The notes beneath the pieces are model-generated. The model was given only the letters and a program-made list of their open reading frames with translations, did not search any database and was not told the origin of the DNA. 64,000 nucleotides of DNA from Axinella damicornis (Eukaryota; Porifera; Demospongiae; Axinellida; Axinellidae): assembly GCA_963931865.1 (NCBI GenBank), contig OZ007510.1:1254717-1318716 (forward strand). The letters run 5' to 3'. The position numbers and the translations under genes were made by a program. This document shows positions 10,487 through 32,766 of the stretch, in pieces. The first letter of the stretch is position 1. Each line of letters begins with the position of its first letter.

Positions 10487-11488
10487 ATGAGTACGTGTGC
10501 CAGCGTAGATCTTGACTATTTGCTGCTGTCGGTCTACGAGTGTTCTGAACGACTTGCCAAGGATATCCAGCGTCTGCATTATGTTCGACAATATACGTTA
10601 GCGCAGCTGTATGGCATTATTGAGGAATTGGATAAACACCATTTCAATGTCAACATATCCAAGCTAGTTGGGAGCTCCGTCGGCATTGCAGGAGGGGTAC
10701 TTAGTGTGCTTGGAATAGCTTTATCCCCCGTTTCTTTGGGAACCTCGCTTGTCCTGACTGCTATAGGGGGCGGAGCGGCAGCGGTGGGTGGTTTTGTCAC
10801 CACGGGAACGGGAATCGCTGAACACTTCATCTCCAAAAAGAAGAAGTCAAAGGCTCAGGCCGCTATTGATGCTGACAGAGCACAAGTTGAAGTGGTAAAG
10901 AAACGCTGGAAGATGTTTGAGTGGTTGAGCGACACGATTATGAAGGCAATTGAAGAAGGACGCGTGTGCACAAAACAAAGCGCTGCAAGCAACAATGTCG
11001 TGAAGAAGTTGAAAGCAGCGTGGAGTGTGTTCAATGAAAGGTTAGATTCTAAGTATGTTGAGTCAGCTATCTTCCTGTGCAGAATCATCAGCTTGGGGAA
11101 AAACGCTCTACGAATTGCATCTTCTGTTTGGGATGTCCTACAGGTATTATTCCTGGGGTTAGAAAAATTTGCATCCCAGCCAGGTTGGGTAGCATCGCTT
11201 GCTACAAAGATCGTTGGTCGTACTGCCTACCGTGTGTTTGATGGACTGTTTTTAGGCATTGGCCTAGTAATCGATCTTGCTACCTTTATTTCCACCGTGT
11301 ATGATATGTGCCATGGATCGAGATCCAAAGTTGCATCAAAACTGCGGGAAATAGCTGAGAAACTGGAAGAAGAACAGATAATATGGATGCTAGTTTTCCA
11401 GTCATCAAAACTGCTGGAATCAGAAACAGCTAAGAAAGTGGAAGAAGAACAAATAATGCCGATGCAAGCATTCCTGCCTTCAGGATAG
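10487..11488 (+). CDS. Apolipoprotein-L-like protein, intronless
   Basis: One uninterrupted frame gives 333 aa from the ATG in ACCACAATGAG. An in-frame upstream extension to 10403 has no ATG and runs into the hairpin arm, so I chose 10487. The layout follows the APOL family. An N-terminal helical region (about 1-60) precedes a long glycine/alanine-rich hydrophobic hairpin at about 63-118 (VGSSVGIAGGVLSVLGIAL, then LVLTAIGGGAAAVGG, ending TGIAEH). A lysine-rich turn (KKKKSK), a helical segment and a second hydrophobic region near residues 250-275 follow. The C-terminus has a short duplicated motif (KLEEEQI and KVEEEQI). APOL proteins associate with membranes and some form ion channels; the role here is unknown. 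The absence of introns, unlike its neighbours, may reflect retroposition or a single-exon family. Confidence 0.75.
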   Translation: MSTCASVDLDYLLLSVYECSERLAKDIQRLHYVRQYTLAQLYGIIEELDKHHFNVNISKLVGSSVGIAGGVLSVLGIALSPVSLGTSLVLTAIGGGAAAVGGFVTTGTGIAEHFISKKKKSKAQAAIDADRAQVEVVKKRWKMFEWLSDTIMKAIEEGRVCTKQSAASNNVVKKLKAAWSVFNERLDSKYVESAIFLCRIISLGKNALRIASSVWDVLQVLFLGLEKFASQPGWVASLATKIVGRTAYRVFDGLFLGIGLVIDLATFISTVYDMCHGSRSKVASKLREIAEKLEEEQIIWMLVFQSSKLLESETAKKVEEEQIMPMQAFLPSG

Positions 11489-11730
11489 AATATCTTGGCA
11501 CGGTGTTGCTTATGACTCACTTAATTGGGTGCATAATAATGCATTATACAACAGCCATCTTCAATAATGCATGCAAGAAAGATGTGCTGCATGAGTGCAT
11601 TCCTGTAATCCCATTGTATACATTGATGTACACATGTGTAGGATAGAACATGTCCTGTAAATTGTGGCTGTTGTTCTTGCAAGAATCTTTATCAATTGAC
11701 ACTAATGCAGTGAATCCCTCAGCAGATAAT

Positions 11731-11761
<31 letters not shown>

Positions 11762-13102
11762 GGGGGGGGGTACTCATATGTTCTATGCTATGATCCCTAT
11801 CTTGTGATGTATAGTAACTCAACTTAGTAACTTGCAACCCTACAGCAAGTATGGTGATGGTGGAGGAAGACATTGACCAGATCGTAGTTCATTTTAAAAA
11901 CATTGGTCAGACGTCAGATCATAGTGCATTTCAAGAGCTTTAAGGTAGGAAGCATGACATCGGCGAAATCGCGCAATTTTGCTCATTTTTATTTTCTATT
12001 TTTTTATTTTTTACAACATTTATGCATTAGCAGGTTGGTGCAATGCAATGGTTACACAAATAGCTACATAAGCTAGTCTGGTGTGTAACCTACAGCTAAA
12101 TTACATAGCAATAAGTTGTACAACAAATACAAAAGGAGATGATAGACTCATGAATAATTAATGAGAAGACGTCACTCACATACGGTTATATAGAGTTATT
12201 AATCTGTTTACGTTTTACTATGGGGGGCTTCTCTCTGCTAGCGGTCCTTTCAAGTTTCAAATCGGTACTCTGATGTGGCCGTGCGGTACTTTGAAGATTT
12301 GTTACAACACTCTTTTTTTTTCTTTTTCTTTTTTTCTTTTTTTTTTCTTTTTTTTCTTCTTTTTTTTTAAGTAAGGAGCTACTCTAGCTTATTGAGTGTA
12401 GCGATGGGCTATCTGAGTGTGAATAGCTAGGTTGAGTGAGCAGAATGTTTGTGGGGCTGCTGAAGTGGCCGAAGAACAGCCTGGAAAGTGAACAGCATCT
12501 GACAGCTCCCTGGCCAAGGTACTCTACTAGTCTAGAGAGTTGACCTTTCGGCATGACAGGCCCCGCCCATTTTCGTGTTAGGGCGAATTTGGCTGGTTTG
12601 GTAGCTGGACTGGGCTGGTGAGAGGGAGTAAATGTGTGGCCAAAACTCTGTAACCGAGAGGTGAACGTGGAAAAGCATCCCTAGTTTTGCAGGGGGTAGG
12701 TTGACCTTTTGAAGAGTGCCCTTCAAGTTGGCTTGAGTCGGTTTTAGCTGGTGTGCGTGGAAATTTTTTTGAAAGCCTAGGGTAGCCAAACCTCTGTTTT
12801 TGAGGGTGGCAGTGAGTTTTGGGCTGTAGCCTGCAAGTGAGGAGAGCAGGTGGTAAATCCATGCGTAGTTTTTTTGGCCTGTTTTGTGTGTGTATTGATG
12901 ATGGGGTCAGAGTGTGGGTGGGGCCTTGGAGAGGGTCCAAATTTTCTGTTTAGTAGAGGGCCTTAAAATTGAGTTTTAGGGCATTTTCAAGCAGAGGGAG
13001 CAGTTTGATGCAAAGTATTGCTGAAACTTGTGTACGCTTTGATGCTGCCCATTTATCCATCAACTTGGTTTCGGAGATCGCTCTACCCATGTTTCCTACC
13101 TT
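11489..13102. other. Repeat-rich intergenic region
   Basis: I see no gene. Contents are a (TG)n run leading into 26 G at 11745-11770, a T-rich tract at 12310-12370, and a candidate TIR element. That candidate runs from about 11,939 (TAAGGTAGGAAGCATG) to about 13,106 (CATGTTTCCTACCTTA). Its right end abuts the duplicated CIAO2A block. The minus-strand open frames at 12.5-12.9 kb have no recognisable content. Confidence 0.5.
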
Positions 13103-13640
13103 AAGGTTGTCAACTACATTTCTTGCATGTCATCTAGTTGACATGGCCAGCCTTACTCCATAGGATGTAGAAATTGACCATCTTTGAGTCTTTGACCACC
13201 AAAAGGACCCCTTGACTGCTTCACTTGTAACTCCCTCTTCTTCATTATGGAGAACCCCCTGCACCCCTTCTTGCATCATGAGTTACAACTGATCACCACT
13301 CTCTCTGACTTGTGGAGGTTAGGAGGGTAGGTTAACATGGGATCTTATAGATATGGGATAGAGCCCTTAAATGAGGGCTCCCACATAAACACTGGCATTT
13401 TACTTGGTCAAGGGCCCTCCGTGAAAGGTCAGACGCACCGAAGTAGGAGCTTTGTCATGCCACCAGGTAGAGGATGTCACTGCTCATGAGCAGTGATCAC
13501 TGGCAACTCTAATTGGACTTTGGAAGTGGAATACTGAGTGTTTGGATTCTATGCAGCCTCGTGCCCATCAGGAAATACCTATGGATTCCAGGAAAATCCG
13601 TCTTGTTCCTTTGGTCAGTTCTCTTGGTATAGCGACAGCC
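13103..13640 (+). pseudogene. CIAO2A fragment, copy 2 (heavily deleted)
   Basis: This copy contains CIAO2A intron sequence (the GAGGGCTCCCACATAAACAC region). It then jumps from CACTGGCAACTCTAATTGGAC straight to GGAAGTGGAATACTGAG, so nearly all of exon 2 is deleted and only the Leu-Ile-Gly core fragment and the stop region remain. It has no exon 1. It sits in tandem with copy 3. Confidence 0.85.
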
Positions 13641-13789
13641 CACACTCATATATACTCAGTTGTAAGGTCTGGTAATGTGTACCAGTGATGTTGTTATTGT
13701 GATGGTAATACATGTAGGAACACAATGTACTTGGTAATTAAGTACAGGCAAATACATGCATTTTGTAACTCTAGAGGCTTTGTCATCAT

Positions 13790-14574
13790 TATGGAAACCC
13801 CCTCAGGTGTATCATGAGTTACAACTATAGTGGTATTGGAGTGATCGATATCACCGCTCTCGGACTTGTGGAGACTAGGAGGATAGGCTAACATGGGATC
13901 TTATAGATAGGTATAGGATAGAGCCCTTAGGTGATCATGATCGAAGGCTCAAGCTCCCACATAAACACCCTGGCATTGTTACTTGGTCGAGGGCCCTCCG
14001 TGAAAGGTCAGGCACACCAAATATGCTCTCCCAGGAGCTTAGTCATATATATGTCACCTGCAGGATGTCATCAATTCTCGGACACCAGCTAACTTTGACT
14101 GCTACAGTAACAATGGTAGGCCGGCAACTACCGGTATCCTGTGAATTTCTGATATATAGAATTAATTTACGACGTCTTCTATCTCTCTTAATTTCTCCAG
14201 ATCTTGTTCGTGACATCAAGGACCCGAGCACCCCCACACCCTGGAGGAGCTGAATGTCGTCAGGGAGGAACTGATCACTGTGAAACACGTGAACACAGAC
14301 AAAAGAACAGGAAATGAAGAGGAAGTATATCGAGTTCACCCCCACCGTACCGCACTGCTCACTGGCAACTCTAATTGGACTTTGCATGAGGGTGAAACTG
14401 GAGCGGAGTCTCCAACACACTTTCAAGCTGGACGTATATGTTTCTGAAGGCACTCATTCCATAGAGGAGGATGTGAACAAGCAGATTAATGACAAGGAGA
14501 GGGTGGCAGCTGCCATGGAGAACCCTAGTCTCAGGGAAATGGTTGAAGAGTGTATCAAGGAAGTGGAATACTGA
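13790..14574 (+). pseudogene. CIAO2A intron-exon 2 copy 3, frameshifted
   Basis: Exon 2 is recognisable from 14203 to 14574. Compared with the intact gene it has lost one base near 14,226 (CCGGAGC became CCGAGC), giving a stop at about 14,251. It lost about eight more near 14,325. The total of nine restores the frame, and the downstream [17 protein letters not shown] to EVEY portion is still open. No exon 1 is present, and the intron is carried along, so this arose by DNA duplication and not by reverse transcription. Confidence 0.9.
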
Positions 14575-16981
14575 GTGTTTGGATCTGCATGTAGTCTTGT
14601 GCCCAGCCAGAAATACCTACAGTCTTGTACCTTTGGTCAGTTCTCTTGATATAGCGGAATAGCGTGGAATATAATCAGGGAGTTAATTGAGGCTTAAACA
14701 ACAACTAGGGTGCCATATGTGCAGTACTATAGTCGCGTGCCCATGCAGCCAGAAGCACCGTAATTGACAGTACAGTGTTTCTATAGGTACCCTCAAATTC
14801 CTGCCTGAAGGTGTGGAATTTTTGGACAGTATTATCAAGCCCAATGTTACCAGACAGATTTTCCATAGGTATTTCCGGCTGGACACGAGATAGATATGCC
14901 ACAAGCAGTCATAGCTATGACTTACTCTTTTGGTCTTCTTTTTTGCCTCCTATGGGATACAGTGTATGTATAGGGTTCTTTCTCTTAATCTTATATGCAT
15001 GGCTATGCCACAAGTAGTCATGTGACTATCCATATCTTGTCAGTTTTCAGCGCTCCCTCCACTGAATCATAACACTGGAATCTTCTTCGACTGTTGTCAA
15101 AGTTGTGCTGGCACAGCAAGGCCTTTCTCACAACAGTTATTGCAAAGCTGCAAGTGTTTGGGGGTTGTGCTACATTCACCTACATAATGTAATTCCCTGC
15201 TGCAGTTACCAGGGGCAACCACACTCCTGGTAGCCGTTGCAACCCTGGTTGCGAGTCACCATAGCGCAAGTTAAGTATCCATAGTGTTTCCTGCATGTAT
15301 TACATCACAAAATGCAATTACAAATTATTATTCACAACAACATCACTGGTACGCATCATGAGTAGTCAAGGTCTGGTGATGCTAGTATACAGCCTCACTC
15401 ATCAAAAATAATTATTACCCCGCGCGCGCATGCGTGAAGCGGGGTTAAGCAATCGGTTTTGTCCGTCTGTCAGTCGTCTGTCAGGCGAAAAAATTTGAAA
15501 TTTTGCCACATAGACCCTCATAAACCATCGAAAGGGAGTCAAACAATAGCAAATAGCAAAAAACTGCTCTATGTGTACCTGACTGAAGTCAAGGCGCTTC
15601 ATTTCGCTGCATTTCGGCTATTTCCTACTTTTTATAACTATTCATAACATTGGCTCCACCTCTTTGTGACCTCCGAGTCCCATCAAGAACAGGACACGCA
15701 GTGCATTTGGAAACTTCATGCTTCGAGATGACCGCTAAGAAACAGTATTTTCTCACGATTTATGTACTTCACAGACATCATGGCTATTGTTTCGGCTGTT
15801 TTTTCCAGCTATTTCCTATTATTCGTATGATTTGGCCCCACCTCTTCAGCTTCACAATATTATGCAAGTTGTTGTATATACGGTAAGCGGTCACTCCCAC
15901 ACTTTGGATATGGCCACGAACACAGTATACGCTATATAGCACCACGTCGAGTCGTCGATTGAAGTTGCACTGTATCCTGTAGACATTCCGCGCGGGGTAT
16001 GTGTTCTATGAACACCTCTAGTTCCATAAGGATCGAGTATTGATACAAGATTGATTCATACAAATTTTAAAGAGAAGCCTGGAGAAAGAAAGGAAGCGAC
16101 AAAAAAAAATGAGACTAAAGGAGCAAAAACAAAGAAAATAAAGTCTAGCAACCTTCCACAGAAAAAAAAAAAGAGAAAAAAAAAAGAAGAAAAAAATAAC
16201 AACCTAGCAACACACCCATCCCTCCGTGACAGGTCAGACACCGAAGTGTAAGCCTCAGGAGCGCTGGATAGGCGTGTCTGGAATCACAGGAGGCTAACCT
16301 GCTTTCCACCAGACACCTTTAGCTTCGGTGGTCAGATGGGAACCGGCGTACTCCGGCTGCTAGGCGGGGAAGTCGAGAACCGGTATGTACGGAGGGGCCC
16401 GACCTCCGTACTCGGTTATTGGGGAGGCAATGTTCAGACCCCAGTCTGCAAGCGAACACGCCATCCCGACTTCCCGCCAAAACTTGCTACAAATTCAGTA
16501 TTTAAGCCCAAACCGGATGTATCCTGTTGTGCATGCGCGTATCACCTGACCTAGACTTCCCGCCAAAAATATTTGAAACAAGCCACGCTCTCTGCCGCTC
16601 AGTGATCTTGAAGAGGCAAGGACGTTTCGACGTTAGTTAGAAGAGACAGTGGGCTTTCCATGAATTCTGTGAGATAGACATGAGCTTTGGAAGGAGGGTG
16701 AGGCCCGAGTCAGTTTCCACTTTGCATTGCACATGTATGTAGAGCAGTGTTTGCTTTTTCATTGAAATGTAATTAGTGTAGGGCCTTAGAATTTGAAGTC
16801 ATGCATAAAAACAGTATACATTTCTACACAGAAAGACAGTTAGTCTGCTAGACCCTCCTCTCCCCCCGGAAATGAAATAACGGAAACTAGGAGAGGAGGG
16901 TAGTTAGTCATACATAGGCTTCTCCCTTCCGTCAGCATCATATCTGATATTACCTGTAGCATCATGGATCTTGACTCCAGC
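14575..16981. repeat. Second copy of the CIAO2A downstream block
   Basis: Colinear with 4815-5510, 6860-7311 and 8491-9017. It lacks the retrotransposon, the 36-bp element and the 21-bp foldback element found there, and has its own insertion at 15,417-16,021. It contains no gene. Confidence 0.88.
15417..16021. mobile_element. About 0.6-kb insertion with ACCCCGCGCG termini
   Basis: Present only in the second block copy. The intact block reads straight through AATTATTCCATAAGG at about 6905-6920. It starts ACCCCGCGCGCGCATGCG, and CGCGCGGGGT occurs near 15,990, an inverted terminal match. A further 22 bp including the palindrome GTGTTCTATGAACAC follow. There is no coding content. Confidence 0.75.
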
Positions 16982-17527
16982 CGACACTTCACACTGGCTC
17001 CATCAAAGGTTGACCCAACATCTTCCGAGTTTCTATTCCGGAATTACTGTAACAAGTGACGTGACTCCTGTACCTGTCTGGTGCATTCTTGCATCTTAGA
17101 AGCTGACCACTGAAATACAAAATTAATACTGAAGGATATAATAATATTATTATAGGTCTTTTGCATTATAATATTATATCCTGGAACCGATGATCTCCTG
17201 CAGTAGTAGGGTTCCTGATCTATGTAGTCTGGGCTAAGACGAGTGTGCCATCCTGACTTCCCGCCAAAACTTGCTACTACATGTATTACAATTACAAATT
17301 CAGGTTTTAAACCCGTTTCCGGTTGCGCGCGCCCCCGAGGTTCAAAGGTCACGTATGCGGTGTAGAAAGCGGAGCAGATCCGAGCGGAGCTACATTGCCT
17401 ATGCCTGAAGCCCATAACGAGAATGGGCTCCTGCCAGAGGAGTCCCGCCTCCTTTACTCGAGCTCGCTCTGGCTGGACAGATGAGGGGCGGAGCGACAGT
17501 ATTAGCTTCTCGATTTATTAAACAGGG
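16982..17527. other. Upstream region of WDR81
   Basis: I see no gene. About 17,220-17,300 is related to the CCATCCYGACTTCCCGCC repeat also found at 8,520 and 16,460. The last 150 bp before the WDR81 start are GC-rich and probably hold its promoter. Confidence 0.5.
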
Positions 17528-29158
<11,631 letters not shown>

Positions 29159-29735
29159 TAATCATGTGACTATCATGTGACTGTCCTGTGACTTTCATGT
29201 GCGCCTTGTTTCTGTTGCTTGCTGATTGTGTGGTTCCGTTTTGCTACATATCTGTAATTGTGTTGAGTTGTCTACAGAATGAAGTACAGGTAAAATAACC
29301 TTTCTGTTAATTTCTGTCGTGAGGTCATTGCCATAGCAACAAAACCAAAGTATGGAAGGGGTTACTAGGGTCCATTTGTTAAAGCACACATAACCCCAAA
29401 CATGACTCAAAACTATTCATGCTAGGTGCAGAGGTTGCATGAGGACTAGCTAGGTATTGTTGTTCAGCGTGTCTCCCCCCAAGGGAACAAGGCTATGCCT
29501 TACCTACACTCAGGGTTTTGTTTGACATACAAGCTATGGTATACAAGTTTGAAGGCAGTCTGTCATGGCTGTATAGTTCTCATTGTCCTGGAGAACTTCT
29601 CTACAAGTTTCTTCACCTCCTCCGCTTGAAGCTGGCCCAGAGGGAGGCTCAGGAACTGCAACAGGCAAGAGACATGTGTATGGTGGGCACATACAGTGGT
29701 CTGGATACATGGCATGCCTCAAGGACTGTCTGTAT
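29159..29735. other. 3' flank of WDR81
   Basis: I see no gene. It is probably WDR81 3' UTR followed by spacer up to the minisatellite. Confidence 0.5.
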
Positions 29736-30345
29736 GCCATCTGTGTATGATGATCGTACACACTGTATTGGACTGTCTGTATACCATCAGTGTATGATGA
29801 TCGTACACACTGTGTACTGGACTGTCTGTATGCCATCTGTGTATGATAACAGATCATACACGCTATGTATTGGACTGTCTGTATACCATCAGTGTATGAT
29901 GATCGTACACACTGTGTACTGGACTGTCTGTATACCATCAGTGTATGATGATCGTACACACTGTATTGGACTGTCTGTATACCATCAGTGTATGATGATC
30001 ATACACGCTATGTACTGGACTGTCTGTATACCATCTGTGTATGATGATCGTACACACTGTGTACTGGACTGTCTGTATACCATCAGTGTATGATGATTGT
30101 ACACACTGTATTGGACTGTCTGTATACCATCAGTGTATGATGATCGTACACACTGTATTGGACTGTCTGTATACCATCAGTGTATGATGATCGTACACAC
30201 TGTGTACTGGACTGTCTGTATACCATCAGTGTATGATGATCGTACACACTGTGTACTGGACTGTCTGTATGTATGTATGATGATACTGTGTACTGGACTG
30301 TCTATATGTATGATGATCATACATACTGTGTACTGGACTGTATGA
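29736..30345. repeat. Minisatellite, 45-49 bp unit
   Basis: About a dozen units around the words ACTGGACTGTCTGTATACC and GTGTATGATGATCGTACAC. Each unit contains a small palindrome (GTGTA...TACAC). It fills the gap between the WDR81 and VASH 3' ends. Long open frames here on both strands come from the repeat lacking stops. Confidence 0.93.
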
Positions 30346-30414
30346 TGACAAGATACATGTACTTCCCAGTACACAGTGCGTATGATACAACCAATCAACA
30401 TCCAATGCACAGCA

Positions 30415-32565
30415 TTACAAAGTATGTAACCTCACCTTCCACTGGATTTGCTCACAGCTGTGCATGTCATGTACGATTGGAGGGCTCAGCTTCACCTTCA
30501 CCACCCTGTGCTGGTCTGAGCAAACAAGACAAGTTGTGCAGGATGGTATGGTAGGGACGATTCATGCAGGCCAGCTTACAGTTCTTGTAGGAGTCAATGA
30601 AATCTTGTATTAGAGCCATCAGTGACTAGGTGTGCAGGGAATGTCAGGTGGGGGAGTGTGTCAAGGTGGGGAGGGGGGTGGGGAGTGCGTCAAGGTGGGG
30701 AGGGGGGCGGGGAGTGTGGAGGTGGAGGTGTGTCAAGGTGGGGAGGGGGCGGGGAGTGTGGAGGTGGAGGCATGTCAGGTGGGGGAGTGTGGAGGTGGAG
30801 GTGTGTCAGGTGGGGGAGTGTGGAGGTGGAGGTGTGTCAAGTAGGGGAGGAAGGAGGGGAAGATGGATGGATAATTGAGCACAGAAATTTAACTATTCCT
30901 CAAAGTTTGTACGTTCAACCTAGCACCCAAGAAGTAGGTGAGCTCATATTACGCATGGTATAATACGATTCTGATCAAATTTTTACTGCAAATTATTTTC
31001 GTCTCTGCATGATTTGTGTGAAGTGTAGCAACATATACACAGCTTCTCCCTAGATTTTCATTAATTTATGCACAACCTGGGTCATAAGGCTACGTGTGAT
31101 GGTGCACGGTTCTAGCCACTAGTCCCTACCTTGTGCACCAGTGGTTTGTACATGAGATCCTTTCTGCGGCTGAGCCCCAGAGCTCCGTAGCTGCCACCAT
31201 GGTGCACACCCAGAACAATATGCCTGAGTGAGGTACAAGAGTGTGCTGTGTGTGAAGCACTGGACAACTTAGAGATTACTGGTGATTACTTAGCCTCGTT
31301 CCCAGGTCCCTAGCTCCCAGCTTTGTACTGAAAGCTGGGAGGGCTGTGATTATCACCAGCTATCACTAGCTACCTGTAATACATATCTCCACACTTGGAT
31401 TTGAACCCAAGAGGAAACCTCTGCACATTAGTGAGGGGCACGGTGAGGTAGAGGGCCACGATGACTGCCTCAAGACACTTGATGGGAAGGGAATCATGAA
31501 TGATCTCTTTGGCGGTCTCCATTAACCTGAGAGAGAGAACCAGAGGGTATTAAATGCTTGGATCTTATCAGCCTCGCAGCCACCATACCTTGAAAGAGGT
31601 CTGTTTTTGCGTACTTCAAAGAATTGAGTTCCTGTGTGGTTGTACCTGATCAACAAGTCAAGGTATCCTCTTCTCAGATATGTGGACACTCAGCTGCATG
31701 CATACGTAGCATCAAACACCCTTTTAGTACTATGAGGCTATTAATGTTATCTCCCTCAGACATGTACAACCATTCCTAGTGTGAACGCTATAGTTCATGA
31801 AGCATGGCATACTGATATGCAGGAAATAGTATATTATAGCAACTGAGGTTGGAGAGCAATCTGCTTTGGAAGCTTAAACTGAGAAGGAGCCATTAAACTG
31901 ATGTTTCATTGGGAAAAGGATATTGCAGTTGCTGCAGGTACGTCTGCACGGCCATCAGGCTCTCCTGCACACTGTGCTGGCCAGAGGGTACACTCACGCT
32001 GGGAACAGCCGGGAATGGAACCTGACAGACGAGCAACAAGTTGTGATTCACTGGTCGTTGTTCCAGCTGATGTCATTATCCTACTTACCCTTCTGCACGG
32101 TCTCTCCCGGATGGACTCTTCTATGCCAGCTCCACTGGGGTGTGTATCGGTCACATGCTGCCACATCTTCTCCCATGTCTCTTCAGGGATGGGAAATCCC
32201 CCCTTGTTTACATGCCACCATTGTCCCTCAGCTACCACACCCTGCTTGGCAATGTCCTCCATCCCTAGGACCTCTGGACCCTGATCACTGTGTTCCATTC
32301 CTGGACCCTGATCACTATGCTCCATCCCTGGACCCTGATCATTCCGCTCCATCCCTGGACCGTCATTCCGCTCCATCTCTAGACTCTGATCACTGTGTTC
32401 CATTCCTGGACCCTGATCACTGTGCTCCACTTCTAGATCATGACCAGCACAAAGGGACAGCTCTTTGGAACCCTGGTTTTCGTCCTTCCTCCATGTCGTC
32501 AGTCCAGTAATGGCAGTAGGATTTAACGTTGCACAATTATTTGTGCCACCCTGAACAGTCTCCAT
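30415..32565 (-). CDS. VASH: Vasohibin-type tubulin carboxypeptidase
   Basis: Seven exons on the minus strand sum to 341 codons plus stop: 32565-32089, 32021-31924, 31645-31589, 31526-31374, 31223-31130, 30625-30580, 30515-30415. Vasohibins with SVBP remove the C-terminal tyrosine of alpha-tubulin. The transglutaminase-like triad is present: Cys in LPIKCLEAV, His in HIVLGVHHGG and Ser in GALGLSRRKDLMYKP. Other family blocks are GGFPIPEETWEKMWQHV, LQYNHTGTQFFEVRKNRPLS and VHDMHSCEQIQWK near the end. The N-terminal 85 residues hold a degenerate EHSDQGPGM tandem repeat not known from vertebrate vasohibins. Intron 2 has U12-type signals. The last intron-free reading ends WKVRLHTL. The start codon lies 201 bp from that of TRIP11. 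Confidence 0.93.
30636..30860 (+). repeat. G-rich minisatellite
   Basis: Tandem GTGTCAAGGTGGGGAGGGG and GGAGTGTGGAGGTGGAGGT units in VASH intron 5, with runs of G on the plus strand (C-rich in the VASH transcript). Confidence 0.9.
31291..31350. repeat. TAGCCTCGT-family end fragment
   Basis: One terminus TAGCCTCGTTCCCAGG is followed by a short hairpin (CTCCCAGCTT and its inverse). No opposite terminus was found. It lies in VASH intron 4. Confidence 0.6.
31646..31923 (-). other. Probable U12-type AT-AG intron in VASH
   Basis: The intron opens ATATCCTTTT, the U12 5' splice-site consensus, and no GT donor fits. It ends CCTTGACTTGTTGATCAG. CCTTGAC matches the U12 branch site, with its A 12 nt before the end. 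Joining CA to G at this point gives LQYNHTGTQ, the exact family sequence. Confidence 0.82.
32270..32440 (-). repeat. Coding minisatellite in VASH exon 1
   Basis: Units of about 24-33 bp around GGACCCTGATCACTGTG encode the repeated acidic peptide EHSDQGPGM. The frame stays open through all units. Confidence 0.85.
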
Positions 32566-32766
32566 ACACTTCCGATACTTTTTTTCATCGAAGTAACGAG
32601 CGAGACCCTTGACTCAAGACCATTCACTTTCTCTTCTTCAAAGAGTCCCAGTCAGTCATATTGTTCTAATTAATGCCCAACAACAATAAACTGAACCTTA
32701 TTTCCATGGCAATAAACCCTCGACAAGGGGGTTAATTTTATACGGGTTAAATCTAAATTGCTAAAG
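32566..32766. promoter_or_regulatory. Shared VASH/TRIP11 promoter interval
   Basis: 201 bp between divergent start codons. Both 5' UTRs and promoters must fit here. No TATA box is obvious. Confidence 0.7.

Noticed and set aside
12532..12940. Proline-rich minus-strand frames
   Set aside because: They lie inside a candidate transposon, are low in complexity and have no homology signal.
14314..14574. 86-codon CIAO2A-like frame as a second functional gene
   Set aside because: It lacks exon 1 and the start of the domain. An upstream frameshift with a stop and an eight-base loss mark it as a pseudogene.
29518..30554. 191-codon and related frames with YWTVCIPSVYDD repeats
   Set aside because: Produced by the 45-49-bp minisatellite. 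They are open on both strands and have no conserved domain.
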